DNA of 64,000 bases from Oceanipulchritudo coccoides (GCF_010500615.1 NZ_JAAGNX010000002.1:796990-860989); one strand, 5' to 3'. Counted from the stretch's first letter, positions 25,665-35,508 are shown. Numbers and translations are program-made. Notes: generated from the sequence alone by a model not told the origin.

Positions 25665-26858
25665 ATGGCTATCAAGACGATTAAAGATATCGACGTTAAA
25701 GGAAAACGCGTACTTGTACGGGTGGATTTCAATGTACCGCTTAGCGGAATGCAGATCACCGATGACACACGCATTGTGGCGGCGCTGCCGACCCTGAAGT
25801 ACCTCGTTTCAGAGGGTGCCCGGGTCATCATCATGAGTCACCTCGGGCGTCCCAAGGGGGAGCCCAATCTGGAGTTTTCATTAGGCCCCATCGCCAACGC
25901 GCTGTCAGTAAAGCTCGGCCAGCCGGTCGCCTTTGCGGGAGACTGTGTGGGCTCATCCGCCGAAGGTGCAGCCAACTCACTAGGGGATGGACATGTCCTC
26001 CTCCTTGAGAATGTCCGCTTTCACAAAGGCGAGACCGATAACGATCCGGAATTTGCCAAGCAGCTGGCCTCCCTTGGGGATATCTACGTCAACGATGCCT
26101 TCGGGACGGCCCACCGGGCACACGCGAGTACGGAAGGCGTAACCAAGTATCTGGATACCTGCGTCTGTGGATTCCTGATTGAAAAGGAACTGACTTTCCT
26201 TGGTGAGAAGACTTCCAATCCGGACCGACCCTTTGTGGTCATTCTCGGTGGAGCCAAGGTGAGCGACAAGATCATGGTGATTGATGCCTTGCTGGAAAAG
26301 GCCGACCAGATCCTGATTGGCGGGGCGATGGCCTACACGTTCAAACTTGCCCAAGGTGGCAAGGTGGGCGACAGCCTCGCTGAGCCGGATAAGGTTGAGA
26401 CTGCCCGGTTGGCCCTGGAAAAGGCCAAGGCCAAGGGGGTTGAATTCCTTCTACCTGAGGACAATCTTGTCTGCAATGCCCTCGACTTCAAGGCCGGGAC
26501 GCTCGGCGAGACAAAAATCCAGGAAGGTGATATTGAGGATGGTTGGGAAGGTGTCGATATCGGCCCGAAGACTATCGCGACCTACCGCAAGGCAGTTGAG
26601 AATGCCAAGACTGTTCTCTGGAACGGGCCAATGGGGATTTTCGAGATCGAGGAATCCTCCAAGGGTACCTTTGCTGTGGCGGAGGCTGTGGCGGAAGGGA
26701 ATGCCCTCTCGATTATCGGGGGAGGCGATTCCGTAAAAGCCATCAAGCAAAGCGGTTATTCCGAGAAGGTCTCCTTTATGAGCACCGGCGGGGGGGCCAG
26801 TCTTGAGTTTCTTGAGGGTAAAGCGCTCCCGGGTGTGGTTGCCCTTGACCAAGCCTGA
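25665..26858 (+). CDS. pgk: phosphoglycerate kinase
   Basis: Transfers phosphate from 1,3-bisphosphoglycerate to ADP. The 397 residues show KRVLVRVDFNVPL at 14-26, SHLGRPKGEPN near 58-68 and, near the end, GGGDSVKAIKQSG followed by MSTGGGASLEFLEGK, the nucleotide-binding glycine motifs. It lies 48 bases upstream of tpiA, and both share the terminator at 27705. There is no fusion with tpiA, unlike in Thermotoga. Confidence 0.98.
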   Translation: MAIKTIKDIDVKGKRVLVRVDFNVPLSGMQITDDTRIVAALPTLKYLVSEGARVIIMSHLGRPKGEPNLEFSLGPIANALSVKLGQPVAFAGDCVGSSAEGAANSLGDGHVLLLENVRFHKGETDNDPEFAKQLASLGDIYVNDAFGTAHRAHASTEGVTKYLDTCVCGFLIEKELTFLGEKTSNPDRPFVVILGGAKVSDKIMVIDALLEKADQILIGGAMAYTFKLAQGGKVGDSLAEPDKVETARLALEKAKAKGVEFLLPEDNLVCNALDFKAGTLGETKIQEGDIEDGWEGVDIGPKTIATYRKAVENAKTVLWNGPMGIFEIEESSKGTFAVAEAVAEGNALSIIGGGDSVKAIKQSGYSEKVSFMSTGGGASLEFLEGKALPGVVALDQA

Positions 26859-26906
26859 TCGCCATCTAGGGTGATTTTCTTTTTCTGAACCAATACAATT
26901 AAGACC

Positions 26907-27680
26907 ATGGCTAAAACTTTTCGTAAATACCTGATTGCCGGTAACTGGAAGATGAACAAGACCGGTTCTGAGGGCAGTGACCTGATCAATGAAATCAACA
27001 TTGCCCTCGGCAAGCAAACCGATGTCGGTGTTGCCGTATGCCCGCCCTTTACCGCTCTTGAGAGTTGTGCAAAGGCTCTTGAGGACAGCAATGTCCAACT
27101 CGGGGCACAGAACATGCACCCGAAATCAGAAGGAGCCTACACCGGGGAAGTTTCGCCGGTGATGCTGCGCGACTTGTTCTGTACGTTTGTTGTCCTTGGG
27201 CACAGTGAACGCCGGGAGTATTTCAAGGAGTCGGATGCCTTCATCAATGAAAAGGTCCTGGCTGCGCTCGATAGCTCGCTGAAGCCGATTCTTTGTGTGG
27301 GGGAAACCCTCGAGCAGCGGGAAGCCAATGAGACATTCGCAGTCGTCAAGGAGCAGTTGGTCGGGGGACTGAAAGGTGTCACTGCTGACGCAGCGGACAA
27401 TCTGGTCATTGCGTATGAGCCCGTCTGGGCCATTGGCACTGGCAAGACCGCCACTCCGGAAATGGCGCAGGAAGTCCACAAGATGATCCGTGACGAGCTT
27501 TCCAGCCTGCTTGGGGCAGGCGCCGCGGCCAAGATTCGCATCCTCTACGGAGGTTCGATGAAGCCGGAGAATGCTTCCTCACTGATGGATCAGCCCGACA
27601 TTGATGGCGGCCTCATCGGGGGCGCTGCATTGAAGGCAAAGTCCTTTGTCGAACTGGTCGAGATTGCCTCTTCCAAGTAA
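26907..27680 (+). CDS. tpiA: triosephosphate isomerase
   Basis: Interconverts dihydroxyacetone phosphate and glyceraldehyde 3-phosphate. The 257-residue TIM barrel has K15 in GNWKMNK, catalytic H99 in VLGHSERRE, catalytic E171 in AYEPVWAIGTGK, and the phosphate-binding YGGSMKPEN and GGLIGGAALK segments. It ends the glycolytic block and is closed by a clear terminator. Confidence 0.98.
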   Translation: MAKTFRKYLIAGNWKMNKTGSEGSDLINEINIALGKQTDVGVAVCPPFTALESCAKALEDSNVQLGAQNMHPKSEGAYTGEVSPVMLRDLFCTFVVLGHSERREYFKESDAFINEKVLAALDSSLKPILCVGETLEQREANETFAVVKEQLVGGLKGVTADAADNLVIAYEPVWAIGTGKTATPEMAQEVHKMIRDELSSLLGAGAAAKIRILYGGSMKPENASSLMDQPDIDGGLIGGAALKAKSFVELVEIASSK

Positions 27681-27704
27681 TCGCTCCCGAACGTCTTTTT
27701 ATCC

Positions 27705-27736
27705 AGCCGGTCCTCCGAAAGGGGGCCGGCTTTTTT
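27705..27736 (+). terminator. Rho-independent terminator after tpiA
   Basis: AGCCGGTCC pairs with GGGCCGGCT around a loop containing CGAAAG, followed by six T. It is 24 bases after the tpiA stop. Confidence 0.9.
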
Positions 27737-27802
27737 GTGTACTTTGCAGGTCAAAAAGCCAATACGGCTTTACAATAATGATTTCCCCATCACCCGTAGC
27801 GT

Positions 27803-29713
27803 ATGCGTATTTTTAAAACTCTCCTGTTCCTGCAGACACTCCTGATACCCGTTTGCGTGCTATTTTCCGCAGCGGACAAGTTTGAATTTGAATCCCGGGA
27901 CGATGTCCCAGCCAGCTATAAATGGGACTTTACCTTGTTTTATCCTGATTGGGAGGCATGGGAAAGCGACCTCCTGCGTATGGAGGAGCTCTACAATGAA
28001 GTCGCGACCTACGAGGGCCGGCTGGGCGAGGGACCTGCAACCTTGCTGGAGGTTTACCAGCTCTCCGACGAGGCCAGCAAGGTCTCGACCCGCCTCTGGG
28101 GCTTTGCCGGTCAGCGGCGGGATGTCGATACGCGGGACAATTTTGTCCAAGGCCAGGTAGGGAAGCTTCTGGCGACCTATTCACGGATTTCCGCCAGCAT
28201 CTCCTGGTTCACACCAGAGGTATTGACCATCCCACAGGAGACGATGATCGAATGGATTGATGCAACACCTGGCCTCGAGCAGTATCGCTTCGGCTTGATG
28301 GACGCCTACCGCACTGGCCGGTATACATTGAACTCCGAGGGCGAGCGCTTGCTCAGCCTGCATGGAAAGGTGCGGAGGACAGCGGCCCAGGTTTTCAGCT
28401 CATTGACTAATGCTGATGGTGACCGCCCGGAGGTGACACTTTCGGACGGCACCGTTATAACTGTTACGCCCGGGCTTTACAGCAAGGCCTTGACGACTTA
28501 CCGCAATCCCGAGGACCGGAAGGCCGTCCAGGAGGCCTGGATGGAGCAGTTTGAAGACCGCCAAAACACCTTTGCCTCGATTTATGAGGGAGTCTTGAAC
28601 CAGGGTTGGGCCCTTGCCGAGGCGAGAGGGTATGCCAGCACCATTGAGATGGAGCTGGACGAGAACAACATTCCGCTGGAAGTGGTTGAGTCGCTGGTCG
28701 AGGTCGCCCGTGACGGAGGGGAAGTCCTGCAGCGCTACCACCAGCTGCGCCAGCGCCTTCTCGGCCTCGAGCATTATGGATGGAGCGACATGTTCATGCC
28801 GCTCGTCGATGACACGACCTCCTACAACTACGACGAGATTGTCCCGCTCATAGTTGAATCAGTCGTACCGCTTGGTGAGGAATACTCAAGCAAGATGGCC
28901 CAGCAGTTCAGCGCTGGATTCGTGGACGTCTTTGAGACGCCCGGAAAACGGTCGGGGGCCTACAATGCGGGCCGTTACGGCATCGGCTCCTTCGTCCTGC
29001 TGAACTACCGTGGGACGCTGGATGACGTCTTCACCGTGGCGCATGAAATGGGTCATTCCATGCACACACGCCTGTCGCAGGAATACCAGCCCTACGCCAC
29101 TCACTGGTACACGATCTTTGTTGCCGAGGTGGCTTCCATCCTGAATGAGAAGCTCCTCCTGCGCCAGTTCCTTGAGACAGTTGACGATCCTGCACAACGC
29201 ATTGCCTTCCTCGAGTCCCAGCTCATGAAGATCAAGGGAACCTTCTTCCTGCAGACCATGATGGCCGACTTTGAGCTTCAGGCACATGCCATGGCCGAAA
29301 AAGGCGAGGGGATTACCGCCGAGAGCCTGACCAACCTCTGGAAGTCGATCGTCAAATCCCATCACGGTGATATCATTCCTGACGATGATCCCTACATGCT
29401 CTCATGGTCGCGCATCCCGCATCTCTACCGGACGCCTTTTTATGTTTACCAGTACGCCACCTGCTATGCCTCTGCGGCTTACCTGATGAAGCAGATGGAG
29501 ACAGATCCGGAAGGAACCGTTGAGAAGTACCTCACACTCCTGAAGTCCGGCGGCAACGACTACCCGATGACCCAGTTGCGCAAGGCAGGGATTGATCTGG
29601 AGAACGCCGATATCCTGAAGGCGGTCGTCGATGAATTTTCCCAGCTCGTCGACCTCCTCGAGAGCGAGTACCTGCGCTATCTTGAGTCCGAGGAAATCGA
29701 GAAGCCGGCCTGA
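27803..29713 (+). CDS. pepF: M3-family oligoendopeptidase F, with N-terminal export signal
   Basis: Zinc metallopeptidase of the M3B (PepF) group that cuts short peptides. The 636-residue protein has the metal site HEMGH at 414-418 in VAHEMGHSMHTR, with the third ligand glutamate expected in the following EVASILNEKL. The N-terminal RDDVPASYKWDFTLFYPDWE is typical of PepF. Unusually for the family it begins with MRIFKTLLFLQTLLIPVCVL, a likely signal peptide or membrane anchor, so it probably acts in the periplasm. It is a single gene between the tpiA terminator and the LRR gene. The exported location is inferred from the N-terminus only. Confidence 0.92.
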   Translation: MRIFKTLLFLQTLLIPVCVLFSAADKFEFESRDDVPASYKWDFTLFYPDWEAWESDLLRMEELYNEVATYEGRLGEGPATLLEVYQLSDEASKVSTRLWGFAGQRRDVDTRDNFVQGQVGKLLATYSRISASISWFTPEVLTIPQETMIEWIDATPGLEQYRFGLMDAYRTGRYTLNSEGERLLSLHGKVRRTAAQVFSSLTNADGDRPEVTLSDGTVITVTPGLYSKALTTYRNPEDRKAVQEAWMEQFEDRQNTFASIYEGVLNQGWALAEARGYASTIEMELDENNIPLEVVESLVEVARDGGEVLQRYHQLRQRLLGLEHYGWSDMFMPLVDDTTSYNYDEIVPLIVESVVPLGEEYSSKMAQQFSAGFVDVFETPGKRSGAYNAGRYGIGSFVLLNYRGTLDDVFTVAHEMGHSMHTRLSQEYQPYATHWYTIFVAEVASILNEKLLLRQFLETVDDPAQRIAFLESQLMKIKGTFFLQTMMADFELQAHAMAEKGEGITAESLTNLWKSIVKSHHGDIIPDDDPYMLSWSRIPHLYRTPFYVYQYATCYASAAYLMKQMETDPEGTVEKYLTLLKSGGNDYPMTQLRKAGIDLENADILKAVVDEFSQLVDLLESEYLRYLESEEIEKPA

Positions 29714-29780
29714 AGGGTTACGTGAATTTTATCTCTTGGATTAGCACAGTTAACAATAGCTTTGTCATTGGAACTTAGTG

Positions 29781-29798
29781 ATTTGTCGATAGACAAAT
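29781..29798 (+). promoter_or_regulatory. perfect hairpin at the LRR gene start
   Basis: ATTTGTC and GACAAAT form a perfect seven-base inverted repeat around GATA. It ends immediately before the GTG/ATG start region of the LRR gene, where a ribosome site would normally be, and no Shine-Dalgarno is seen. It could be an operator or a translation-control hairpin. Confidence 0.45.
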
Positions 29799-29804
29799 GT
29801 GCTA

Positions 29805-32800
29805 ATGACTTTCCCAAAGGTTTTCATTCCAGCTCTGGCAAAAGTCTTACTGGCCTTTGTTTTTTGCTCGCCACTTTCTGGTGCGAATGAGGGACCGTTT
29901 ACCTATGACGTTACGGGATCCGAGGTGGAGATTACCGGCTTCACCTGCGAGGTGGCGGAAGCAACTGTCCCGGCTGAGATAGAAGGATTCCCGGTAACAC
30001 GAATCGGACCGAGCGTCTTCTCCAACTGCCATTCTTTAACCACTGTTTCACTTCCCGACACGATTACACACATCGGGGACTACGCCTTCCTGAATGCCTC
30101 CAAGCTCTCAAGCATCAACCTTCCGGAGGGGCTTTTTACGATCGGAACCTGGGCCTTTGGAAGCTGTCAATCCCTGACCTCGATCAACCTCCCCTCGACA
30201 TTGACGGTCATCGGGTCACATGCCTTCAAGGAATGCAACAGCCTTGAATCGGTTGCACTTCCCGATGGAGTGGAAGCCGTACTCGACTCCACCTTCAGTC
30301 ACTGTACGAATTTGATTGAGGTCGTCCTTCCGCATACAGTCACCTCCATCGGTCCCAACAGTTTTGCCTACTGCCAGAGCCTGTCCGCAATAACGCTGCC
30401 GGACGGGCTGACCTTCATCGGGCAGAAGGCCTTCTTCGACTGCGAAAGCCTGGTCAACATGACCTTGCCCGATAGTGTTCGGCAGATCCAGGACTTCGCC
30501 TTCGCGTGGTGCTTCAGTCTGGAATCGATCAACATACCTGAAGGAGTGGAGTACCTGAGACACTACGCCTTCGCTGGATGCAATCAGTTGAGAAACGTGT
30601 CCTTGCCCGGGACCCTGTTGTCGATCGGTCCAGAGTGTTTTCGCGGGTGCAGCAGCCTCGTAAACCTGGCCCTCCCGGATTCTGTCCGGACAATCGAACA
30701 ATCCGCCTTTGCCGGATGTTCCAGCCTGCTTTCCATTGCGGTCCCTGAGGGGGTGCAGTTCATTCGCGGGAGAACATTTTCCGGATGCACCCAGTTGGCG
30801 GATGTGACCTTGCCATCCTCCTTGCTGGCGATTGACCACCACGCGTTCGCCACCTGCGTCAGCTTGACCGAGATCAACCTTCCTGCTTCCGTACAGGCCA
30901 TCTGGTCTGGCGCTTTCAGGGACTGCTCGGGACTAGCTCAGATCACTCTTCCGGCAAACCTTGAGTTGATTGATGAGTCTGCCTTTGCGAATTGCACAAG
31001 CCTGTCAGCCATCGACCTGCCCGACAGCCTGAAGGAAATTGGAAAGGCTGCTTTTTGGAACTGCACCAGCGTGACAAATCTGGCCATTCCGGACCGCGTT
31101 GGTTCGATCGGCTGGAGCGCCTTCTCTGGAATGACTAGATTGGAAAGTGTGGTCATGGGACAAGGTGTCGGTTGGATCAGCAACTTCGCTTTCAGTGATT
31201 GCTTGAGCCTCACTTCCATCGTCTTCCCTGAAGCCATTGCCTTCATTGGGGAAGGTGCCTTTGCCGGATGCGAGAGCCTTGTCTCAATTGTGATTCCGGA
31301 ATCCGTTCAAGAAATCAATCATGGTGCTTTTGAAGCGTGCACGGGCCTGAGCGCTATCACCTTGCCAAGCATGCTGACCCTCATTGAGGAGGATTCCTTT
31401 AGAGGATGCGTCAATCTTGGCGAAGTCGACATCCCTGATACCGTCGAGGTCATCGGAAGGCGTGCCTTTGCCGATTGTACTTCCCTCACTCATATCGACC
31501 TCCCGTCAGGGCTGCCGGAGATTTCAAACTCGACCTTTGCTGGTTGTATAAGCCTCCCATCCATCACATTGCCCGATTCCGTTGAGGAGATTCTTTATGA
31601 CGCTTTCGAGGACTGTTTCTCATTGTCCAAAGTTTCCTTTTCGCAAAACCTTCGCCGGATCGGGAGCCGAGCCTTCTTCAATTGTAGCGCTCTGGAAGCT
31701 CTTGCTCTCCCTCATGGCCTCGAATCGATCGGTTTTCAGGCCTTCGCCAACTGCACAGGCATTTCAGAATTGGAGATACCGGATTCAGTCCTTTCCATGG
31801 ACACCGCGGCCTTCCTTGGGATGTCCGGATTAGTGAGTGTCTCCCTCCCAGATTCCCTCCAGACTGTAAGCGATAACATCTTTAGGGACTGCCACAACCT
31901 TGCCTACATCGTAGTTCCGGATTCGGTTGTCAGGATTGAGTCCAGAGCCTTTGCCAACTGTTTTGCCCTGACGGAAGTATCCTTGGGTGCCAAGGTGGCG
32001 ACGATCGACGAGCTGGCCTTCGACAACACCCCGGGCCTGCAAACACTGGTCGTCCCTCAGTCGAATCCAAATTTTCTCATGAAGGGAGAGGCCCTGTATC
32101 AAGTCGACTTGGAATCCCCCGCCAACGAGAGACTGATCAAGGTCCTTGAGGGTTTTTCCGGCAGGTTGGAGATTCCCGATTCCTGTACCTCCATCGGGGA
32201 GTACGCCCTCAGCCGATGCGAAGGCCTGACCGGGGTCGACATTCCGGAATCGGTCCAGTCGATCGGGATACTCGCTTTCTCCAGCTGCACGAGTCTGGCT
32301 GAAATCACTATACCCGATGGGATTGAGGAACTGCCGGAAGGCGTCTTTTTTGCCTGCCTCGAGCTGAGACGGGTCCACTTGCCCGACAGCTTGAAGCGCA
32401 TTGGCAATACAGCCTTCGCCTATTGTGAGAGCCTGGTCTCGATAACTTTCCCCGCAGGCTTTGAAGGATTCAATAATCCCTACATTTCCTGGAATGGAGG
32501 CATCTTTCCGGAATTCACCAATGTCTTTGATTACTGCGACAGCCTGCAGAGTGTCTACTTCCTCGGTGCGCCGCCCAAGATTCCCTGCCACCGGCGTGAT
32601 CCCCGGTCATTCCCGAGTTGGTGCGAGACGCCGTTCGAGTATTTCAGGGATGTTCCCTCTCCTATCGTCTATTACCTTGAAGGTGCTGACGGGTGGCCAT
32701 CTCCCGAACTAAGCGACTCCAACAATTCGCTGCTCCAGCTTCCCTTCAGCCTCGGGCCATGGGACGACGCAATCCTCGCACAGGATGACTGGCGGCTACA

Positions 32801-33092
32801 CAGCTGGTTCGGGGAGTTCAAGGTGCTCGGAGACCAGTACATTTACCATCTCGAGCACGGGTTTCTCCTTTATTCAGGAGAGAGCAGCGAGGCGGTTTCC
32901 CTGTTTGATCCTTCACTGCATCGATGGATGCAGACTGGGAAATCTCTCTATCCCTTGATGTACTTTCCCGGCCTCGGCGGCTGGTTCCACTACATGGAGG
33001 GTTCGGGCAAGCCCGGTTCAAGGATGTTCTACGATTATGCCAAGCGGCAGTACGTCACAGAGACCCTCATCGCTGGACCAGGATCCATCTGA
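29805..33092 (+). CDS. giant BspA-like leucine-rich-repeat surface protein
   Basis: Exported protein of about 1095 residues. A signal-like N-terminus (MTFPKVFIPALAK, LLAFVFCSPLSGA) is followed by roughly 35-40 tandem 23-residue LRR_5 (BspA/TpLRR) repeats with the pattern FxxCxSLxxIxLPxxVxxIGxxAF, from about 45 to 935. An insert near 745-790 (NPNFLMKGEALYQVD) is the usual break in such proteins. The last 110 residues are a Trp/Tyr-rich domain (WLHSWFGEF-like, YHLEHGFLLYSG, YPLMYFPGLGGWFHY) seen at the ends of secreted Verrucomicrobiota proteins. It probably serves adhesion or recognition. ATG 29805 and GTG 29799 are both possible starts. Confidence 0.88.
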   Translation: MTFPKVFIPALAKVLLAFVFCSPLSGANEGPFTYDVTGSEVEITGFTCEVAEATVPAEIEGFPVTRIGPSVFSNCHSLTTVSLPDTITHIGDYAFLNASKLSSINLPEGLFTIGTWAFGSCQSLTSINLPSTLTVIGSHAFKECNSLESVALPDGVEAVLDSTFSHCTNLIEVVLPHTVTSIGPNSFAYCQSLSAITLPDGLTFIGQKAFFDCESLVNMTLPDSVRQIQDFAFAWCFSLESINIPEGVEYLRHYAFAGCNQLRNVSLPGTLLSIGPECFRGCSSLVNLALPDSVRTIEQSAFAGCSSLLSIAVPEGVQFIRGRTFSGCTQLADVTLPSSLLAIDHHAFATCVSLTEINLPASVQAIWSGAFRDCSGLAQITLPANLELIDESAFANCTSLSAIDLPDSLKEIGKAAFWNCTSVTNLAIPDRVGSIGWSAFSGMTRLESVVMGQGVGWISNFAFSDCLSLTSIVFPEAIAFIGEGAFAGCESLVSIVIPESVQEINHGAFEACTGLSAITLPSMLTLIEEDSFRGCVNLGEVDIPDTVEVIGRRAFADCTSLTHIDLPSGLPEISNSTFAGCISLPSITLPDSVEEILYDAFEDCFSLSKVSFSQNLRRIGSRAFFNCSALEALALPHGLESIGFQAFANCTGISELEIPDSVLSMDTAAFLGMSGLVSVSLPDSLQTVSDNIFRDCHNLAYIVVPDSVVRIESRAFANCFALTEVSLGAKVATIDELAFDNTPGLQTLVVPQSNPNFLMKGEALYQVDLESPANERLIKVLEGFSGRLEIPDSCTSIGEYALSRCEGLTGVDIPESVQSIGILAFSSCTSLAEITIPDGIEELPEGVFFACLELRRVHLPDSLKRIGNTAFAYCESLVSITFPAGFEGFNNPYISWNGGIFPEFTNVFDYCDSLQSVYFLGAPPKIPCHRRDPRSFPSWCETPFEYFRDVPSPIVYYLEGADGWPSPELSDSNNSLLQLPFSLGPWDDAILAQDDWRLHSWFGEFKVLGDQYIYHLEHGFLLYSGESSEAVSLFDPSLHRWMQTGKSLYPLMYFPGLGGWFHYMEGSGKPGSRMFYDYAKRQYVTETLIAGPGSI

Positions 33093-33237
33093 ATCCACGG
33101 GTGTGCGCATATGCCGATCACGTGCCTGAATTTGACTGGTTTTCGGGCTTCTGGAATTCGGGTCAGCAGTCAGCCCGCCAAATATGCCTTCAGCAAATCC
33201 GCTTGCCAGGACACCAAAACGGTTGCAAAATGGAACC

Positions 33238-33474
33238 ATGAATTTCACGATCAAGAACCTGCCTCCGGAAGTGCATGCGCGGTTGCAGGAAGCAGCCAAG
33301 CGGAGCGGACGCAGTCTCAACAAGCAAATCGTGACAACCCTTGAGCGGGCAGTTTCCCCGGTTGCGGTTGACCGGTCCACCCTGCTGAAGCGTGTAAGGC
33401 TGCGCCGTGAGGGGATGGAGACCTGGCTTGAAGATGCGAATCTTGATCAATTAAAGCGGGGGGGGCGCATGTGA
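33238..33474 (+). CDS. ribbon-helix-helix antitoxin (VapB/FitA-like)
   Basis: A 78-residue antitoxin whose N-terminal MNFTIKNLPPEVHARLQEAA and GRSLNKQIVTTLERAV form a ribbon-helix-helix (Arc-type) DNA-binding domain. The C-terminal basic tail (TLLKRVRLRREGMETWLED) would wrap the toxin. The ATG at 33238 is chosen because the RHH strand begins there; an extension to 33184 is not conserved-looking. The gene ends in TGA overlapping the toxin's GTG by four bases, and carries a run of eight G at 33458-33465. It probably represses its own operon. Confidence 0.85.
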   Translation: MNFTIKNLPPEVHARLQEAAKRSGRSLNKQIVTTLERAVSPVAVDRSTLLKRVRLRREGMETWLEDANLDQLKRGGRM

Positions 33475-33860
33475 TTGTCGTGGACGCAAACGTGATTGTT
33501 TACCTGTTAATTCGTGGTGAGCGCTCCGTGGCAGCTGAGGCATTGCTTCAGCGGGAGCCTGAATGGCTCGCCCCCGGTCTCTGGCTGGATGAATTCCTGA
33601 ATGTTCTTTGTACGCTCGAACGAAAGGGCGATGTATCCGCCTCCGAATCGCATGCCTTGCTCGAGGACGCTCATTCCCTGATGGGGGATAACGTCTACGA
33701 GGTTCCTCCGGAGCGCGTTTTAGCGGTAGCCCGCAGGACCGGTTTAAGCGGCTACGACAGCCAGTATGTTGCTCTCGCGGAAGACCTTGGACTAAAACTC
33801 CACACGTGCGACAAGGCGATCCTGACCTGCTGTCCGGAACTGGCCGTATTGCCGGAATGA
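33471..33860 (+). CDS. vapC: PIN-domain toxin ribonuclease (VapC-like)
   Basis: A 129-residue PIN-fold ribonuclease, the toxin of a type II pair. Acidic metal-site residues are visible as D5 (VVDANVIVYLL), E41 (LDEFLNVL), D96 (GYDSQYVALAE) and D114 (HTCDKAI), so the active site looks complete. The GTG start overlaps the antitoxin stop (GTGA), and the G-run five bases upstream serves as its ribosome site, tying toxin production to antitoxin translation. The gene ends 13 bases from the convergent fumarase gene. Confidence 0.9.
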   Translation: MIVVDANVIVYLLIRGERSVAAEALLQREPEWLAPGLWLDEFLNVLCTLERKGDVSASESHALLEDAHSLMGDNVYEVPPERVLAVARRTGLSGYDSQYVALAEDLGLKLHTCDKAILTCCPELAVLPE

Positions 33861-33873
33861 AGATGCCGCTTGA

Positions 33874-35508
33874 TTACCTCACCGGGCAATTGTTCATCAT
33901 CTGGAAGAAGTCGTTCCCCTTGTTATCTGTTAGGATGAAGGCGGGGAAATCTTCGACCTCAATCTTCCAGACGGCTTCCATGCCGAGCTCCGGATATTCG
34001 AGGACTTCGACTTTCTTGATGTTATCCTGTGCCAGCAAGGCAGCCGGTCCACCAACCGAGCCAAGATAGAAGCCACCGTGCTTCTTGCACGCATCCGTCA
34101 CCTGCTGGCTGCGATTGCCCTTGGCGATCATGATCTTGGAGCCGCCGTGCGACTGGAAGAGATCGACGTAGGAATCCATCCGCCCGGCAGTTGTCGGACC
34201 GAAGGAACCTGAAGGCATGCCTTCCGGGGTCTTGGCCGGGCCAGCATAATAAATCGGGTGGTTCTTGATATAGTCGGGCAGGCCTTCTCCAGCATCGATA
34301 CGCTCCTTGAGCTTGGCATGGGCGATGTCACGTCCGACAACAATCGTCCCGCTGAGGGCGAGCTGCGTCGTGACCGGATATTTGCTCAACGTTGCCAGGA
34401 TGTCTTCCATCGGCTGGTTGAGGTCAATTTTAACGGCTCCTGTTTTAGTCTGTGTCCGGTATTTTTCCGGAATGAACCGGCCGGGATTCGGCTCGAGTGC
34501 TTCCATCCAGATGCCGTCCTTATTGATCTTCGCCTTGGCGTTGCGATCCGCCGAGCAGGAGACGCCCATTCCGACCGGGCAGGAGGCACCATGACGGGGA
34601 AGACGGATGACACGCACATCCAGTGCAAAGTGCTTCCCTCCGAATTGCGCGCCGATTCCAGTCTGCTGGGCAATCTTGAGGAGCTTTGCCTCCAGCTCGC
34701 GGTCACGGAAGGCCTGGCCATGTTCATTCCCTTTCTCCGGAAGCCCGTCGAGGTACTTGGTCGAGGCCAGCTTGACCATTTTCAGATTTGCCTCTGCGGA
34801 AGTCCCGCCAATGACAAATGCCAGATGATAGGGCGGGCAGGCCGCCGTTCCCAAGGTCTTCATTTTTTCCGTGAGGAACTCCTCCAGACTCTCCGGGTTC
34901 AGCAAGGCCTTGGTCTTCTGGTATAGAAAAGTCTTGTTGGCAGATCCGCCGCCCTTGGCGACAAACAGGAATTTATATTCCATTCCATTCTCCGCATAGA
35001 TGTCGATCTGCGCGGGAAGATTCGTGCCCGAGTTTTTCTCCGTGTACATGTCGAGAGGCACGGTCTGTGAGTAACGGAGGTTCTCCTCGTTGTAGGTCTT
35101 GAAAATTCCCTTGCTGAGATGTTCCTCATCACCACCGCCTGTCCAGACCTGTTGGCCCTTTTTGGCGACAACGGTGGCCGTTCCGGTGTCCTGGCAGAAG
35201 GGGAGGATTCCATGGGAAGAGACATCCGCGTTGCGCAGCATGGCCAAGGCAACATACCGGTCATTGTCGCTCGACTCGGGGTCGTCCAGAATGGAGGCCA
35301 CCTGTTCAAGGTGGGCCGGGCGCAGCATGAAGGAAATATCCTTCGTGGCTTCGTTGGCCAGGAGCTCCAACCCCTTCGGATCCACGACAAGCACCGGCTT
35401 GCCGTCGAATTCCTTCACGCTGACGTAATCCTTTGTAATCAGGCGATATTCGGTGGTGTCTTCCCCGAGTGGAAAGGGGTTCTTGAATGTGAATTTTTTC
35501 GTGCTCAT
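33874..35508 (-). CDS. fumA: class I fumarate hydratase
   Basis: Iron-sulfur fumarase of the TCA cycle, 544 residues, close in length to E. coli FumA/FumB. The three [4Fe-4S] cysteines fall at C105 (LPFCQDTG), C224 (TAACPPYH) and C318 (GVSCSADRN), the same positions as in E. coli FumA. The hydratase C-terminal beta part ([13 protein letters not shown] near 463-475) is present. It is a single minus-strand gene, convergent with the toxin gene. Being an oxygen-labile enzyme, it fits with ferredoxin-dependent KOR in the same genome, although this does not prove anaerobic life. Confidence 0.96.
   Translation of the reverse strand: MSTKKFTFKNPFPLGEDTTEYRLITKDYVSVKEFDGKPVLVVDPKGLELLANEATKDISFMLRPAHLEQVASILDDPESSDNDRYVALAMLRNADVSSHGILPFCQDTGTATVVAKKGQQVWTGGGDEEHLSKGIFKTYNEENLRYSQTVPLDMYTEKNSGTNLPAQIDIYAENGMEYKFLFVAKGGGSANKTFLYQKTKALLNPESLEEFLTEKMKTLGTAACPPYHLAFVIGGTSAEANLKMVKLASTKYLDGLPEKGNEHGQAFRDRELEAKLLKIAQQTGIGAQFGGKHFALDVRVIRLPRHGASCPVGMGVSCSADRNAKAKINKDGIWMEALEPNPGRFIPEKYRTQTKTGAVKIDLNQPMEDILATLSKYPVTTQLALSGTIVVGRDIAHAKLKERIDAGEGLPDYIKNHPIYYAGPAKTPEGMPSGSFGPTTAGRMDSYVDLFQSHGGSKIMIAKGNRSQQVTDACKKHGGFYLGSVGGPAALLAQDNIKKVEVLEYPELGMEAVWKIEVEDFPAFILTDNKGNDFFQMMNNCPVR

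Noticed and set aside
30216-32591. Several minus-strand frames and DNA periodicity in the LRR gene that could look like a repeat array
   Set aside because: The periodicity is 69/138 bases, encoded by the 23-residue LRR units; there are no spacers, so it is not CRISPR, and the antisense frames are shadows.
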